Assembly (NCBI GenBank): GCA_963736975.1
Contig: CAVTQY010000001.1
Location: forward strand, 2,542,001-2,606,000
From: CAVTQY01 sp963736975
GTDB taxonomy: Bacteria; Pseudomonadota; Alphaproteobacteria; Acetobacterales; Acetobacteraceae
Direction of reading: 5' to 3'
Length of the DNA stretch: 64,000 nt
Position numbers and translations under genes: made by a program. Of this stretch, positions 44,938-54,521 are shown piece after piece (within the stretch, counting starts at the first letter, position 1; each line of letters starts with the position of its first letter). The notes under the pieces were generated by a model. That model was not told where the DNA came from. It made no database searches and saw only the letters and a program-made list of their open reading frames with translations.

Positions 44938-45992
44938 ACAGCTTCGACTACGTCAGGCCGGCGACGATTCCCGAAGCCGTCGCCGCTGCCTCGGAGCCCG
45001 GCGCGGTCTATCTGGCGGCCGGTACCAACCTTGTCGATCTGATGAAAGGCGGAATTGTCCGTCCCAAGCGTCTTGTTGACATCACTCACCTGCAAGGGCT
45101 TGATCGGATCGAGCATCTGCCGGACGGCGGTGCGCGAATCGGTGCGCTCGTGCGCAATGCCGATCTCGCCCACGACCAGGACTTCAGGCGGCGCTTCCCG
45201 GCGGTGGCGGAAGCGCTGCTTTCAGGTGCTTCGGCGCAGCTTCGCAATGCGGCGACAGTCGGCGGCAATCTGTTGCAGCGGACACGGTGTGCATACTTCT
45301 ACGATGCCGCCACAGCCTGCAACAAGCGTCAACCAGGCTCCGGCTGCGATGCGCGCGGGGGCGAAACCCGACTGCACGCCGTGCTGGGATGGAGCGAGAG
45401 CTGCATCGCTACGCACCCATCGGATTTCTGCGTGCCGCTGGTTGCGCTCGACGCCGTCGTGGAGATCGAGGGCAGGACGGGACGGCGGGACGTGCCGCTC
45501 GAGGCGTTTCACCGTCTGCCCGGCAGCACGCCGGAGCAAGAAAGCGTGTTGGAGCCGGGCGAGTTGATTGTTGCCGTGCAACTGCCGGCCGAGGCGGCCG
45601 CATTTGCGCCGCGTGCCCGTTATCTGAAGGTTCGCGAGCGCACGTCGTATGCCTTCGCGGTCGCCTCGGCGGCCGCTGCGCTGCGGATCGATGGCGGCAT
45701 GATCGCCGAGGCACGGATCTCATTGGGCGGTGTCGCCGCCAAACCTTGGCGAGCCCGTGCCGCGGAACAGGAGCTGCGGGGCGCGCACCTAGACGCAGCC
45801 ACGTTTCGCCGGGCTGCGGAGGCGGCGCTGGTGGATGCACAGCCCTCCGGCGACAACGCGTTCAAGATCGAGCTCGCGCGCCGGATCGTGGCGCGAACGC
45901 TGGCGCTCGCCGCTGCCGGCACGCCCGAACGCGTGCCTGCGCTTCCGGCTTCTCCCTTTGCGGCCAACTCCGGAGTTATGATCCATGCCTGA
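44934..45992 (+). CDS. Molybdenum hydroxylase FAD-binding (medium) subunit
   Basis: 352 residues. FAD site AAGTNLVDLMKGG, SAQLRNAATVGGNLLQRTRC, the middle SDFCVPLVALDA and C-terminal CO dehydrogenase flavoprotein domain. ATG 44934 within ATGA overlap and preceded by AAAGGAAG. Electrons pass from the iron-sulfur subunit to FAD here and then to the acceptor. Confidence 0.92.
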   Translation: MNSFDYVRPATIPEAVAAASEPGAVYLAAGTNLVDLMKGGIVRPKRLVDITHLQGLDRIEHLPDGGARIGALVRNADLAHDQDFRRRFPAVAEALLSGASAQLRNAATVGGNLLQRTRCAYFYDAATACNKRQPGSGCDARGGETRLHAVLGWSESCIATHPSDFCVPLVALDAVVEIEGRTGRRDVPLEAFHRLPGSTPEQESVLEPGELIVAVQLPAEAAAFAPRARYLKVRERTSYAFAVASAAAALRIDGGMIAEARISLGGVAAKPWRARAAEQELRGAHLDAATFRRAAEAALVDAQPSGDNAFKIELARRIVARTLALAAAGTPERVPALPASPFAANSGVMIHA

Positions 45993-48249
45993 GATTGCTC
46001 TGACGACGATGGCCGCGCATGTCCGGCACGGGTCGAATATCGGACAGCCGCTGACCCGGCGTGACGGCGTGCTGAAGGTGACGGGCCAAGCCCATTACGC
46101 GGCGGACAACCACCCGCCTGGAATGCTGTATGCCGTCATGGCGGTGAGCAGCATTGCGAAGGGGCGTGTCATCGCGCTCGATCTCGCCGCCGCGAAGGCG
46201 CATCCCGGCGTGGTCGAAGTGATGACGCCGGCGAACAAGCCGCTGCTGGCGCAGGACCCGGACGAGAAGACCGATCCATTCACGTTCCGCATGGAACTGT
46301 TGCAGAGTGACCGCGTGCGGTATGCGAACCAGCCGATCGCGGTGGTTATCGCCGAGACGCTGGAGGCAGCCACCGAGGGCGCGGCACTGCTGTCGCCGCG
46401 TTACGAGACGGAACAGCCACGGATCGGACTGGATGGCGGGGAGAGCTTTGTACCTCCCGTGGTGGGCGTCGGCAATCCGTCCGAGGTGCATCGGGGCGAT
46501 GTAGAGGCAGCCTTGACGGCGGCGGCCACGCGCATAGAGGCGGTGTATGACACGCCACCGCAATATCACAATGCGATGGAGCCGCACGCGATCGTGGCCG
46601 CCTGGGACGGCGACACGCTGTCCGTGGATACGCCCAGCCAGGGCTTGGTAATAGCTCGGGGGCGGATAGCCGGGCTGTTCGGCATCGATCCGGAGAAAAT
46701 CCACATCCGCAGCCCGTTCTTGGGCGGCGGGTTCGGCTCCAAAGGTCTGATCTCCGGGCCGCAGGTCCTCGGCATCATGGCGGCGCGACTGGTCGGCCGA
46801 CCGGTCAAGTTGGTGCTGCGCCGGGAACAGATGTTCGGGCCGGTGGGGCACCGGTCGCCGACCCGACAGACGATCCGCATGGGTGCCGACGCTGAGGGAG
46901 CACTGACCGCGATCAGCCATCACGCGAAAATCACGACGAGCAGCTTTGACGATTTCTTCGAGCCGGCCGCCGATGTTTCTCACACGCTGTATGCAAGCCC
47001 TGCGATCGCAACGTCGTATGCTGCGGTGCGCGTCGATACCGGCACGCCGCTGTTCATGCGGGCGCCGGGCGAAGCATCAGGAAGTATCGCGCTGGAAAGC
47101 GCGATCGACGAAATGGCGTATGCGTGTGAAATGGACCCATTGGCATTCCGCCTGAAGAATTACGCCGAGACGGAGCCGGTGTCCGGCAAACCGTTTTCTT
47201 CGAAAGCACTGCGCGCGTGCTATGCGCAAGGTGCCGAACGTTTCGGCTGGATATCGCGTCCCCTCGCGCCGCGGCAGATGCGCGACGAGGCCGGGCTGCT
47301 CGTCGGCTGGGGGTTGGGAACGGCGACCTTCCCGGCCCTGATGTTTCAGGCGCAGGCCAGGGCGGTGCTGCGCAGCGATGGAACCGGCGTGGTGGAGACC
47401 GGGGCGCATGATATGGGGCAGGGCGCCTGGACGGCGCTGGCCCAGATTGCGGCCGATAGCCTGGGGCTTGGGCTGGAGCAAGTCACGTTCAGGGCGGGTT
47501 CGTCCGATCTTCCGGACGCCGGAATCGCCGGGGGCTCGGCACATACGGCGACCGCCGGCATGGCGATCCACGCCGCCGGCGCTGATGTCATCGCCAAACT
47601 GGCTGATCTGGCGACGGGTGACGAGCGGTCACCGCTGTTCGGGGCCGGGAACGCCGGTGTGATCGCGCGCGATGGCCAACTATTCCGTCGGGATGACGAG
47701 AGCAGGGGAGAAAGTTACGCAGGTATCCTTGCGCGCGCCGGGGTGGTGGAGATCGAGGGCCATGGCAGCAGCGCGACGGATGAGGCGGTGCAGTCGGCCT
47801 ATGCCATGCACGCGCATGGGGCGGTGTTCGCCGAGGTCAAGGTTGATCCGGATTTCGGGCAGATCCGCGTGACCCGACTGGTAGGTGCTTTCGCGGCAGG
47901 TACGATCATCAACCCGCGTTTGGTGCGCAGCCAATACTACGGCGGCATGGTCTGGGGGGTATCGTTCGCTTTGCACGAACATGCGGTGATGGATCCACGC
48001 TCAGGCCGTCCAATGAACCCGAACCTTGCTGAATACCATGTGCCGGTGAATGCCGACGTGCCGTCGCTTGAAGCCATTTTGGTCGAGGAGCGAGACCCGC
48101 ATGTCAATGCCCTTGGGATCAAGGGGGTGGGCGAGATCGGGATCACCGGAACGGCGGGTGCGATCGCCAACGCTGTCTGGCACGCGACCGGGGTCCGCGT
48201 CCGCAGCTTCCCGATCACCCTCGATCGTTTGATCGATCGCGCCTCATAG
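45985..48249 (+). CDS. Molybdenum hydroxylase molybdopterin-binding (large) subunit
   Basis: 754 residues, catalytic subunit binding Mo-molybdopterin. Motifs: GQAHYAAD, GGGFGSKG, FMRAPGEASGSIALESAIDEMA, GQGAWTALAQIAAD and the C-terminal GVGEIGITGTAGAIANAV with the catalytic Glu. The physiological substrate is unknown; family members hydroxylate purines, aldehydes or aromatic N-heterocycles. Overlaps the upstream gene by 8 bases. No chaperone or cofactor-insertion gene follows. Confidence 0.92.
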   Translation: MPEIALTTMAAHVRHGSNIGQPLTRRDGVLKVTGQAHYAADNHPPGMLYAVMAVSSIAKGRVIALDLAAAKAHPGVVEVMTPANKPLLAQDPDEKTDPFTFRMELLQSDRVRYANQPIAVVIAETLEAATEGAALLSPRYETEQPRIGLDGGESFVPPVVGVGNPSEVHRGDVEAALTAAATRIEAVYDTPPQYHNAMEPHAIVAAWDGDTLSVDTPSQGLVIARGRIAGLFGIDPEKIHIRSPFLGGGFGSKGLISGPQVLGIMAARLVGRPVKLVLRREQMFGPVGHRSPTRQTIRMGADAEGALTAISHHAKITTSSFDDFFEPAADVSHTLYASPAIATSYAAVRVDTGTPLFMRAPGEASGSIALESAIDEMAYACEMDPLAFRLKNYAETEPVSGKPFSSKALRACYAQGAERFGWISRPLAPRQMRDEAGLLVGWGLGTATFPALMFQAQARAVLRSDGTGVVETGAHDMGQGAWTALAQIAADSLGLGLEQVTFRAGSSDLPDAGIAGGSAHTATAGMAIHAAGADVIAKLADLATGDERSPLFGAGNAGVIARDGQLFRRDDESRGESYAGILARAGVVEIEGHGSSATDEAVQSAYAMHAHGAVFAEVKVDPDFGQIRVTRLVGAFAAGTIINPRLVRSQYYGGMVWGVSFALHEHAVMDPRSGRPMNPNLAEYHVPVNADVPSLEAILVEERDPHVNALGIKGVGEIGITGTAGAIANAVWHATGVRVRSFPITLDRLIDRAS

Positions 48250-48550
48250 CCGCGCGCGAGCTCGACGGCGGGATGAATGGATTCTTGCTTGCGAAGTGGG
48301 TGCATGACCACCACGCGGGTGTCGATCTGATCCTCCCTGCCGCCGTCGAATCTACAGCTACGCAAATGCGGGAACGGGTCCCCTCGCTTTTAAAGCTGGG
48401 CCTATGGTTGGGCAAGAGCGGGAGCGGGGAACGGGTGCCTGAAGGCGCCGCCGACCGAGAGCGTTCGTCGGCGTTCGCGCCAGCGTCGTTATACAATCTG
48501 TATGCAGCAGTTCGCGTCGGAAGAAACTGCGACGTATGCAATGACTTATA
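48250..48550. other. Gene-free stretch after the hydroxylase operon
   Basis: About 300 bases with no supported gene. It holds the 3' side of a truncation that leaves only a stub at 48551-48607. GC content falls towards the right side, next to the low-GC cassette. No tRNA, attachment site or repeat with matching copy at 55.6 kb was found by eye. Confidence 0.4.
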
Positions 48551-48607
48551 TTACACGCCGCAAGCGGAGAGGAACTCCGTCACCAGATCGCCGACGGTAT
48601 AGTCCAT
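48551..48607 (-). pseudogene. 5' stub of a TPP-enzyme gene paralogous to 42020-43666
   Basis: ATG at 48607 opens MDYTVGDLVTEFLSACGV, followed by TAA. This matches the first 18 residues of the TPP enzyme at 43666 (MSYTVGDLVAEFLSACGV) except at two positions, and the nucleotides match closely too. The rest of the gene is missing. So a duplicated copy was cut off after 18 codons, between the hydroxylase operon and the low-GC cassette. Confidence 0.7.
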
Positions 48608-48654
48608 CACGGCATTCCCCTGAATTATAGCACGCCAACCCTTCGCCGGAACAA

Positions 48655-50934
48655 TCAGCGGAGCTTCGCTTCGAATTCTTCTGCATCTACATGGAGTTGC
48701 AGTTGATCTTTGGCCGGCAGCATAAACTGTTCAAAGGATTCAACCCCGTGCGTGATTCCCGACATTCGAATAATCGCCTCGATAGATCGTGCTCCATGAT
48801 GATATTTAGAGACCGTCAGAAAGGCGCGCAACACGGGCTGCGCGATGCGCAAAAGCCCGTCCTCCCCCTCAAATAGGTTCTTTCCATATTCAAAAAGTCT
48901 CGAGCGAAACAGCGTTGCCCTCCGCAATATGTAAAGTGGATCGTCCGTTATTCCCGTCTGCGGATCGGGACCGCGAACATCGATAACTCCATGCAGGCGG
49001 CTAACGAAATCGGGCAGTTTCTGCTGCCGCGTTTCATCGGTAATTTCCAAGATTTCAGGATTGTAAAATTCCTTTAGCGTTCTGGCGGTAGCCCCCGCAA
49101 AAACAAATATAGCTCGTTCAATTGCGTGTTCCCGCGCATCGTCTACAAACTTCCCATCCTGCATGGGGGCCAAGAAAAGCCTCAGCCAAAACCGCGCTTG
49201 GTCGTTCAAAGCGGTATCGAACTCATCAAAGAATAGTAACGGAATTCGGTCGTGAAGAACCTCATCTCGTGCACTGTGGAATTCTCGCGTAAGATCTCGG
49301 AAAGACGTAAACTGCGAAACATTCGCTTCGATAATTCGCAAACGGCTTCCGCCGAGGCTGGTCGCAATCGATTTGATGCCGAATGACTTTCCGGCACCAG
49401 GAGGACCAAAAACCGCTATGGACAACGGTCGCTTCGTGCTTACGGATGCAAGATGGTTCTCTATGAGGTTAGCAACGGCTCTGTAACTCTCTATCTCTTT
49501 AGGATCAACGGTTAGGAACTCACCATACCGAAGATAAGGAATGTTTGCTAGTGTCTTGCTGCCGGCGCGTACGAATCGAAACGCAATATCTTCCACAGGC
49601 CCTATCGTTTCGACCAAGGGTGGCGGATTAACGTGCCCTGAAGTCGGGACGATATCAAAGGCCTGGATTTGGCGCGCGACGAAGGAGTCGATATCTGGAG
49701 CAGCAAAAATCGCATCGAGATCAAACGCGCATCCTTGGAGATCACCTGCGTGGCTGCGCCTGAGCCCCCTCTGGTAGAGGTTACAAGCGGCGTTAAGCCC
49801 AAACTTGACGGCGTGCACGACCCTATCGCACCCAGGGTCAAGCAGATTTCGAACCGGGTCGCGGATAAATGATTTCGGTAATTCTGCGCGGGCGAGACTG
49901 CCGACCAAAGCTGCAACGAAGGCGGTCGTCGCTCCGCTCAAGCTACTTCGCTCGCCTTCCTCAAACTTAGCACGAGTTCGCCTTATAAGATCACCTTCGA
50001 TGCCAGAGGGATCGCAGAGGAGCCTGATAGCCGGTTGAGTTCCGTGCGGCACAATGGCCGCCCCATCGATGTCAAAACGTACTACTACATGCCCGATGCG
50101 TTTAAGCTCCGCCACTGGGCCGTCCTCGTCGAGGCTAGCACGTCCAAGATTACTGATGGTGCGGTCCCACGAAAGGCGATAGCTCAGATCGACGTTTGCC
50201 CGTCGTAGATCCGACGCATTTACAACAATGACAACATCGCAAAACCACTCCCGTCGTTCACATATAGCGGTCCACAGCGCTCCTGGATGGCAGTCCCGCC
50301 TAGGCAAATCACCTCCTATCTTCAGAACGAGGGTACGCCTCCGGTCGGATGGCCGCTTAGGCAGAGATAGGATTTGCGGCCATACCGGAGTTCCATCCGA
50401 TGCGGTGGGGAAATCGCGAAAAGACCAGCCCGCATCATCTATGACGAGAAGGTCCGGATCAGCAGTTGCGGCGAGTCCATCTATTGGAATGGTTAGGGCC
50501 AAGGGTTTTTCGATCTGATTTCCGGAGGATACACCAGTGCTGAAGCCCAGAAATTGCGACACGCGCCACTGGAAGGCTTCTACTTGCCGACCCTTAAACG
50601 GTTCAATTAAAGCTAAGGAATGTAGAAATCCTTTCAGAAATACAGGCGCAATACCGCCCTCGCCCTGGACGATCTCGCTTATCGGCTTTGCCCGCTCACC
50701 GTCCCCATGCAGGCTGACCGGGGAGATCGTTTCATATAGGTCGTTGCAACGCAAGACATGGTGAACCATCTGGTCCAGGAGCAGACTTCCGCCTGGCGTC
50801 TCGTGCCAGATCCAACCTCGCGGAAGGTCAGCGCTTGGCATGTCTTGTCCGTCCGACCGACGAACCGCCACGTCACGCTTCTCTTGATACCAGTCAATAG
50901 CGGCATCACCGAACACAAGTATTTTCTTTGCCAT
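48655..50934 (-). CDS. Ribokinase-fold (PfkB-like) pseudokinase fused to AAA+ ATPase
   Basis: Fourth gene of the low-GC cassette. With the ATG at 50934, residues about 1-345 resemble a PfkB/ribokinase fold: opening KKILVFGDAAID, PGG in a sugar-binding position, PDLLVIDDAG, VVIVVNASDL, and SGATTAFVAALVGSL in the place of the GAGD anion-hole signature. There the catalytic Asp is replaced by Thr, so a pseudokinase or sensor is likely. Residues about 500-690 are AAA+: FGPPGAGKSFG (Walker A), LLFFDEFD (Walker B) and FVFAGAT (sensor 1). A GTG at 50997, with AAGG upstream, starts only 7 bases after the previous stop and is an alternative. Role inferred, not known. Confidence 0.75.
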   Translation of the reverse strand: MAKKILVFGDAAIDWYQEKRDVAVRRSDGQDMPSADLPRGWIWHETPGGSLLLDQMVHHVLRCNDLYETISPVSLHGDGERAKPISEIVQGEGGIAPVFLKGFLHSLALIEPFKGRQVEAFQWRVSQFLGFSTGVSSGNQIEKPLALTIPIDGLAATADPDLLVIDDAGWSFRDFPTASDGTPVWPQILSLPKRPSDRRRTLVLKIGGDLPRRDCHPGALWTAICERREWFCDVVIVVNASDLRRANVDLSYRLSWDRTISNLGRASLDEDGPVAELKRIGHVVVRFDIDGAAIVPHGTQPAIRLLCDPSGIEGDLIRRTRAKFEEGERSSLSGATTAFVAALVGSLARAELPKSFIRDPVRNLLDPGCDRVVHAVKFGLNAACNLYQRGLRRSHAGDLQGCAFDLDAIFAAPDIDSFVARQIQAFDIVPTSGHVNPPPLVETIGPVEDIAFRFVRAGSKTLANIPYLRYGEFLTVDPKEIESYRAVANLIENHLASVSTKRPLSIAVFGPPGAGKSFGIKSIATSLGGSRLRIIEANVSQFTSFRDLTREFHSARDEVLHDRIPLLFFDEFDTALNDQARFWLRLFLAPMQDGKFVDDAREHAIERAIFVFAGATARTLKEFYNPEILEITDETRQQKLPDFVSRLHGVIDVRGPDPQTGITDDPLYILRRATLFRSRLFEYGKNLFEGEDGLLRIAQPVLRAFLTVSKYHHGARSIEAIIRMSGITHGVESFEQFMLPAKDQLQLHVDAEEFEAKLR

Positions 50935-51003
50935 TGTTATAGGTGGGCCCATTGCATCCTGCTGCACTCCATGTAAAATTAAACCGATGCGGCGCACTCG
51001 CCC

Positions 51004-53334
51004 TTAGGTCGCGAAGCGAAGGGCCTGCGTTCGGATATCTCGGAACGCAGGTAGATCCGTTGAAGCCATGCTTTCGGACGGCTGCTTCATCATCTCCTTC
51101 ACACGCTCATCGCAGAATCGGGCAATGCTTTCCCACAACTCTCGCCGGCCCCCAGTGTCTGACAAAATGCATTCCGCCACCCGGACCCAAAGCTCGACTA
51201 TATGGTCAGCCGCTCTCTCACGGAACGATTGCACCTCTCCCAGGATTTCCCGCAGATCGTTCGAGGGCGGGCGCAGCTCACCAGCGAAGAAGCCTGTCTG
51301 TATGACACTAAGACACAGCCTGTTGGTATAAATTTGTCGTTGTAGCTCTTCTCGAATCTTCTCCGGCACATCTCGTCTAAACTTATCACGGGCAAATGCA
51401 CCTCTTGCCGAAAGCAGATCTCGTCCCGCGGTTTGTAACAGATTGTCTCTGGCCGGTTCTGTCCACCCAATCGATCTGTGCACCGACTGACGGCTGAAGA
51501 ACCAGGCATTTAGGGACAGCGAGGCGCGTTCCGCAACAGCACGAGTCCATTCAAAGTCGTACTCGCGGCATTCGGCTGCTATTCTGTCAAGGAGCGATAA
51601 TGCGGCGTCGAAGTCTCCTTTGCCGCGCAGGCGCATACAATTCACGACGGCTCGCAGATAGTCAAACTCGCCTTTGCTCGCTTTTGTATCACGCTGCTGT
51701 GCCAATACTTCGTGAGCTTTCTGTAGAAAGCGCCCTGCTGACTCGAAGTGATTGGCGGCACAGGCGATCGCGCCGGCGAAAAAAAGTACCCGGTACTGAC
51801 GTTCCTCGGCGAGCAAGCCATTCAGCTTTCCCGTTAGGCGTTCCATTCGGTGCTTGTCGTGCCGTTGGTCGATGAACTCCTCCACAGAGCGCAGACCAAT
51901 TATGTCGCTAAAATCCTCGTTCAGGAGAGAAGGGCTGCGATGGGTTGCCAGCCCCGGAGCCTGTCGTCCACGGCCACGATGCCGCGAACTGATGCTGATT
52001 AGCTCTTGAATGACGAGAGGAAGCTGCACACCCGCGATGTCATCAAAGATCTCCTGCTCCAGCCGAGCCAGGGCGGTAACCTTAGCCTCATCGCTAGCCA
52101 CTTTCGAAAGGCGATTCAGCAGCACCTCGTAGTCTCTGACGGCAAGGCCGTTACAGAGTGCGGTTGAAGTGTCTGTTGCCTCGCGCCACAAATCCAGCAA
52201 TCGTGAAGCGGTTACAGTCTGCCACTCAGAGCGGTTGATTTCTTCCAGCTCTTTTCGTGGCTCATGCTCGAGGCTATAGAGACTACGCATATCTCCCATT
52301 TCTATCCTACCCAGGGCGGTATCTAGCGTGTCTTTCAATCGGCTAAACAGATCCATCAGTTTGTACCCATTAGGAATATCGGAGCAGTTTAAGATTGGCA
52401 CATACTGCCACGGCCTGCGTAGCACGTAATCATCGAGGTCCTGATCAGCTATCGACCAGAACTTCGCCTGATAGACATCATGTACCACATCGTCATCTGT
52501 AATCAAAACAGCCCGATACGGCGGAGACCGCGCGCGCAGTCGTCTATTGAGAGCTATCGTTTGTGCCAACACGATTGCGTCATGCTCCGCACGTACTTCG
52601 ACGCTCTCCTCGTGCCGAAGCCGATCAGCTTCGGAGTAACTTTGCAGGCGAGATCGTGCCCGATCTTCCTTCCGGGGTAAAATCGCCTCAAACCATGGAG
52701 TGATGTCGCAAAACTCTAGTTCACTGAGTGGTAGAACCTGCTTCGCTTTCGTCAACCTAAGCCATCGATGGGCTTCGAGCATCGCTCCAGAAAAGAGGTT
52801 GGCCAATGCCGTCGGGACGGATCGAACGATCTCCAGTTGAGTTCTACGGTCATAGGAGCTTAGATCTCGAAGCTTAGCCGCATATTCGTCGATAACAGCG
52901 GCTGCCTGGTCTATCGGGGGCCGTGTGGGACCTTGGCGGCCTTTGCGCACGACTTCCCGAAGCATTGAGGCCACTTCGACGGCATGCGACGGAGCAAGCC
53001 GCGGAGCGGTGCGCCAAAGTCGGCTTTTGTCCCCTCCGATTGCCACGTCCTGGGAGAGGAACAGGAACTCGGACGTGATCGCGGCAAATGTTGTAAGAAC
53101 GGGGTCTGGTCGGAGAGGCTGAGATCTGCGCGAGCTATGGAATGGATACACCCGATTTGCAGTACCGGCGGGATCCAGAAAGAGCTTTATGACATCAGCA
53201 TCGACGATGGGAACTATGACCCCCCCTTCTTCCTTAAATGTCCTATCGCGTTCATTCCAGGCGGCAGCCTGGCGCAGTCGCCGGGCACCGAGATAAAGGG
53301 TCCCGAGGTCGTCCGAAGCGGCTACCGCCGTCAT
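51004..53334 (-). CDS. PIN-like nuclease fused to helical repeat domain
   Basis: 776 residues. Residues about 40-315 look like a PIN nuclease: VDADVIKLFLD (Asp45/Asp47), Glu89 in ITSEF, EHDAIVLAQ (Asp252) and LITDDDVV (Asp280-282), in the order and spacing of the acidic PIN cluster. The C-terminal half is alpha-helical with TPR-like helices (FAGAIACAANHFESAGRFLQKA, then LRLRGKGDFDAALSLLDRIA; key parts only). Starts at ATG overlapping the upstream stop (TAATG). Suggests cleavage of RNA under control of the partner ATPase; no family name can be given. Confidence 0.65.
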   Translation of the reverse strand: MTAVAASDDLGTLYLGARRLRQAAAWNERDRTFKEEGGVIVPIVDADVIKLFLDPAGTANRVYPFHSSRRSQPLRPDPVLTTFAAITSEFLFLSQDVAIGGDKSRLWRTAPRLAPSHAVEVASMLREVVRKGRQGPTRPPIDQAAAVIDEYAAKLRDLSSYDRRTQLEIVRSVPTALANLFSGAMLEAHRWLRLTKAKQVLPLSELEFCDITPWFEAILPRKEDRARSRLQSYSEADRLRHEESVEVRAEHDAIVLAQTIALNRRLRARSPPYRAVLITDDDVVHDVYQAKFWSIADQDLDDYVLRRPWQYVPILNCSDIPNGYKLMDLFSRLKDTLDTALGRIEMGDMRSLYSLEHEPRKELEEINRSEWQTVTASRLLDLWREATDTSTALCNGLAVRDYEVLLNRLSKVASDEAKVTALARLEQEIFDDIAGVQLPLVIQELISISSRHRGRGRQAPGLATHRSPSLLNEDFSDIIGLRSVEEFIDQRHDKHRMERLTGKLNGLLAEERQYRVLFFAGAIACAANHFESAGRFLQKAHEVLAQQRDTKASKGEFDYLRAVVNCMRLRGKGDFDAALSLLDRIAAECREYDFEWTRAVAERASLSLNAWFFSRQSVHRSIGWTEPARDNLLQTAGRDLLSARGAFARDKFRRDVPEKIREELQRQIYTNRLCLSVIQTGFFAGELRPPSNDLREILGEVQSFRERAADHIVELWVRVAECILSDTGGRRELWESIARFCDERVKEMMKQPSESMASTDLPAFRDIRTQALRFAT

Positions 53335-54521
53335 TATGCGTGTCCCGATACCTGCGAGATCTGGCGAGCCGGCACTCCGGCGAAGAAGGGGTCGAAAGAG
53401 GTTGCTAACAGCCCCAAGAGCGGGTCGGAGTAAGCACTTTCTCCTGTCGGTTCAGCTTTGATAGGGTTCACCCTGGGTGGGCTTAAGGCCGAGGGCAGCG
53501 GGTCCGTCTCCGCAGCGAATGCTGGTTTGAACTTTAAGAGCTTGTCCCAGAGCCGGTTTCGCAGCAATGCAACCGTATATTGCGGCTTCAGATCTATCCC
53601 TATATGCCTGAGGAGGATTGGCGGGTCTGGCGTAGTATAGCGCCGCACACGCCGAAATGCGGAATCTTCGCCGATAAGAGAGGGCCTGAGTGGTGCATTA
53701 TCACCATCGAACAGGAGCTCGAAAAACCATGGTTTCCTATTCGGTAACATTTGCCAGAAGGTGGAATCGGACATCTCTTGCAACTGCCCGAGCGGAGTGC
53801 CCAGCACGTATCTCTCGAGAGAAGATATTACGGCATGCATGCCGGGAAGATCGTCAAGTAGGCGATCGAGAAAGCGCTGTATTGGAAACCCGCCAGAGCT
53901 CAGTCGACAGAGACTGCCCCGAACATCTTGCAATCCTTCGACCCAATCGATGTCTCCCGACCGGACCATAGCGCGAAGCCATCCGGGAGCGTATTGGTCA
54001 CGCCATATCCGTTCGCTTTGGCGTATATCATCAAGCAGTGCTCTGGAACCTGACACGGGCCCGAGCTGGCACGCCAATTCAACACAAGCTGAAAGGAGCG
54101 AATCCTCTCGGTCCTCACCGAAGGGGCGCTCAAAAATCAGGTAGCGTAAAACTCGCGGGAGGTCCGGCGCACGGATCATTCTTGCCAACGCAAGAAGATG
54201 AAGCATCGCCGGCTCTCCTCTGGCAAGAGTCCAAAGAGCGATCGTATCACAGACCACATCGGCGAAGTCAGGAAGCTTGCCCGGCACTCTCTCAATGCAC
54301 GCCATAATTTCATGCGCCAAGTCTTCCTCTGGATGTATAACTGCGGGCCAGAACGCGGTGTGCCGTTGGACTGCCTGATCTGTACTCGTGTATGCGGCAA
54401 GACCTCGCGCTAACCAGCGCTGCAAGTCGCTACGCGACCAGGATTGCACTTGATGTTCGAAAGAAAAGGGCCCCGCGAGTGCGGGGTGCCGCCTCTCTTG
54501 AAACCTGGGTACCTTTACCAT
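53334..54521 (-). CDS. Unknown protein of the cassette, 395 aa
   Basis: No domain recognised. Mostly alpha-helical by composition, with QRWLARGLAAY near the N-terminus and a well-mixed soluble sequence, no signal or membrane segment. It begins at ATG 54521, overlapping the upstream gene's last 7 bases, and ends at TAATG with the PIN gene. Such tight overlaps mean the four proteins are made together. Lower GC than the flanks. Confidence 0.7.
   Translation of the reverse strand: MVKVPRFQERRHPALAGPFSFEHQVQSWSRSDLQRWLARGLAAYTSTDQAVQRHTAFWPAVIHPEEDLAHEIMACIERVPGKLPDFADVVCDTIALWTLARGEPAMLHLLALARMIRAPDLPRVLRYLIFERPFGEDREDSLLSACVELACQLGPVSGSRALLDDIRQSERIWRDQYAPGWLRAMVRSGDIDWVEGLQDVRGSLCRLSSGGFPIQRFLDRLLDDLPGMHAVISSLERYVLGTPLGQLQEMSDSTFWQMLPNRKPWFFELLFDGDNAPLRPSLIGEDSAFRRVRRYTTPDPPILLRHIGIDLKPQYTVALLRNRLWDKLLKFKPAFAAETDPLPSALSPPRVNPIKAEPTGESAYSDPLLGLLATSFDPFFAGVPARQISQVSGHA

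Noticed and set aside
48250..48550. Open frame opposite the gap after the hydroxylase operon, considered as a gene
   Set aside because: Low-complexity, Ser/Arg-rich and overlapping the hydroxylase 3' end; no start site or family support.
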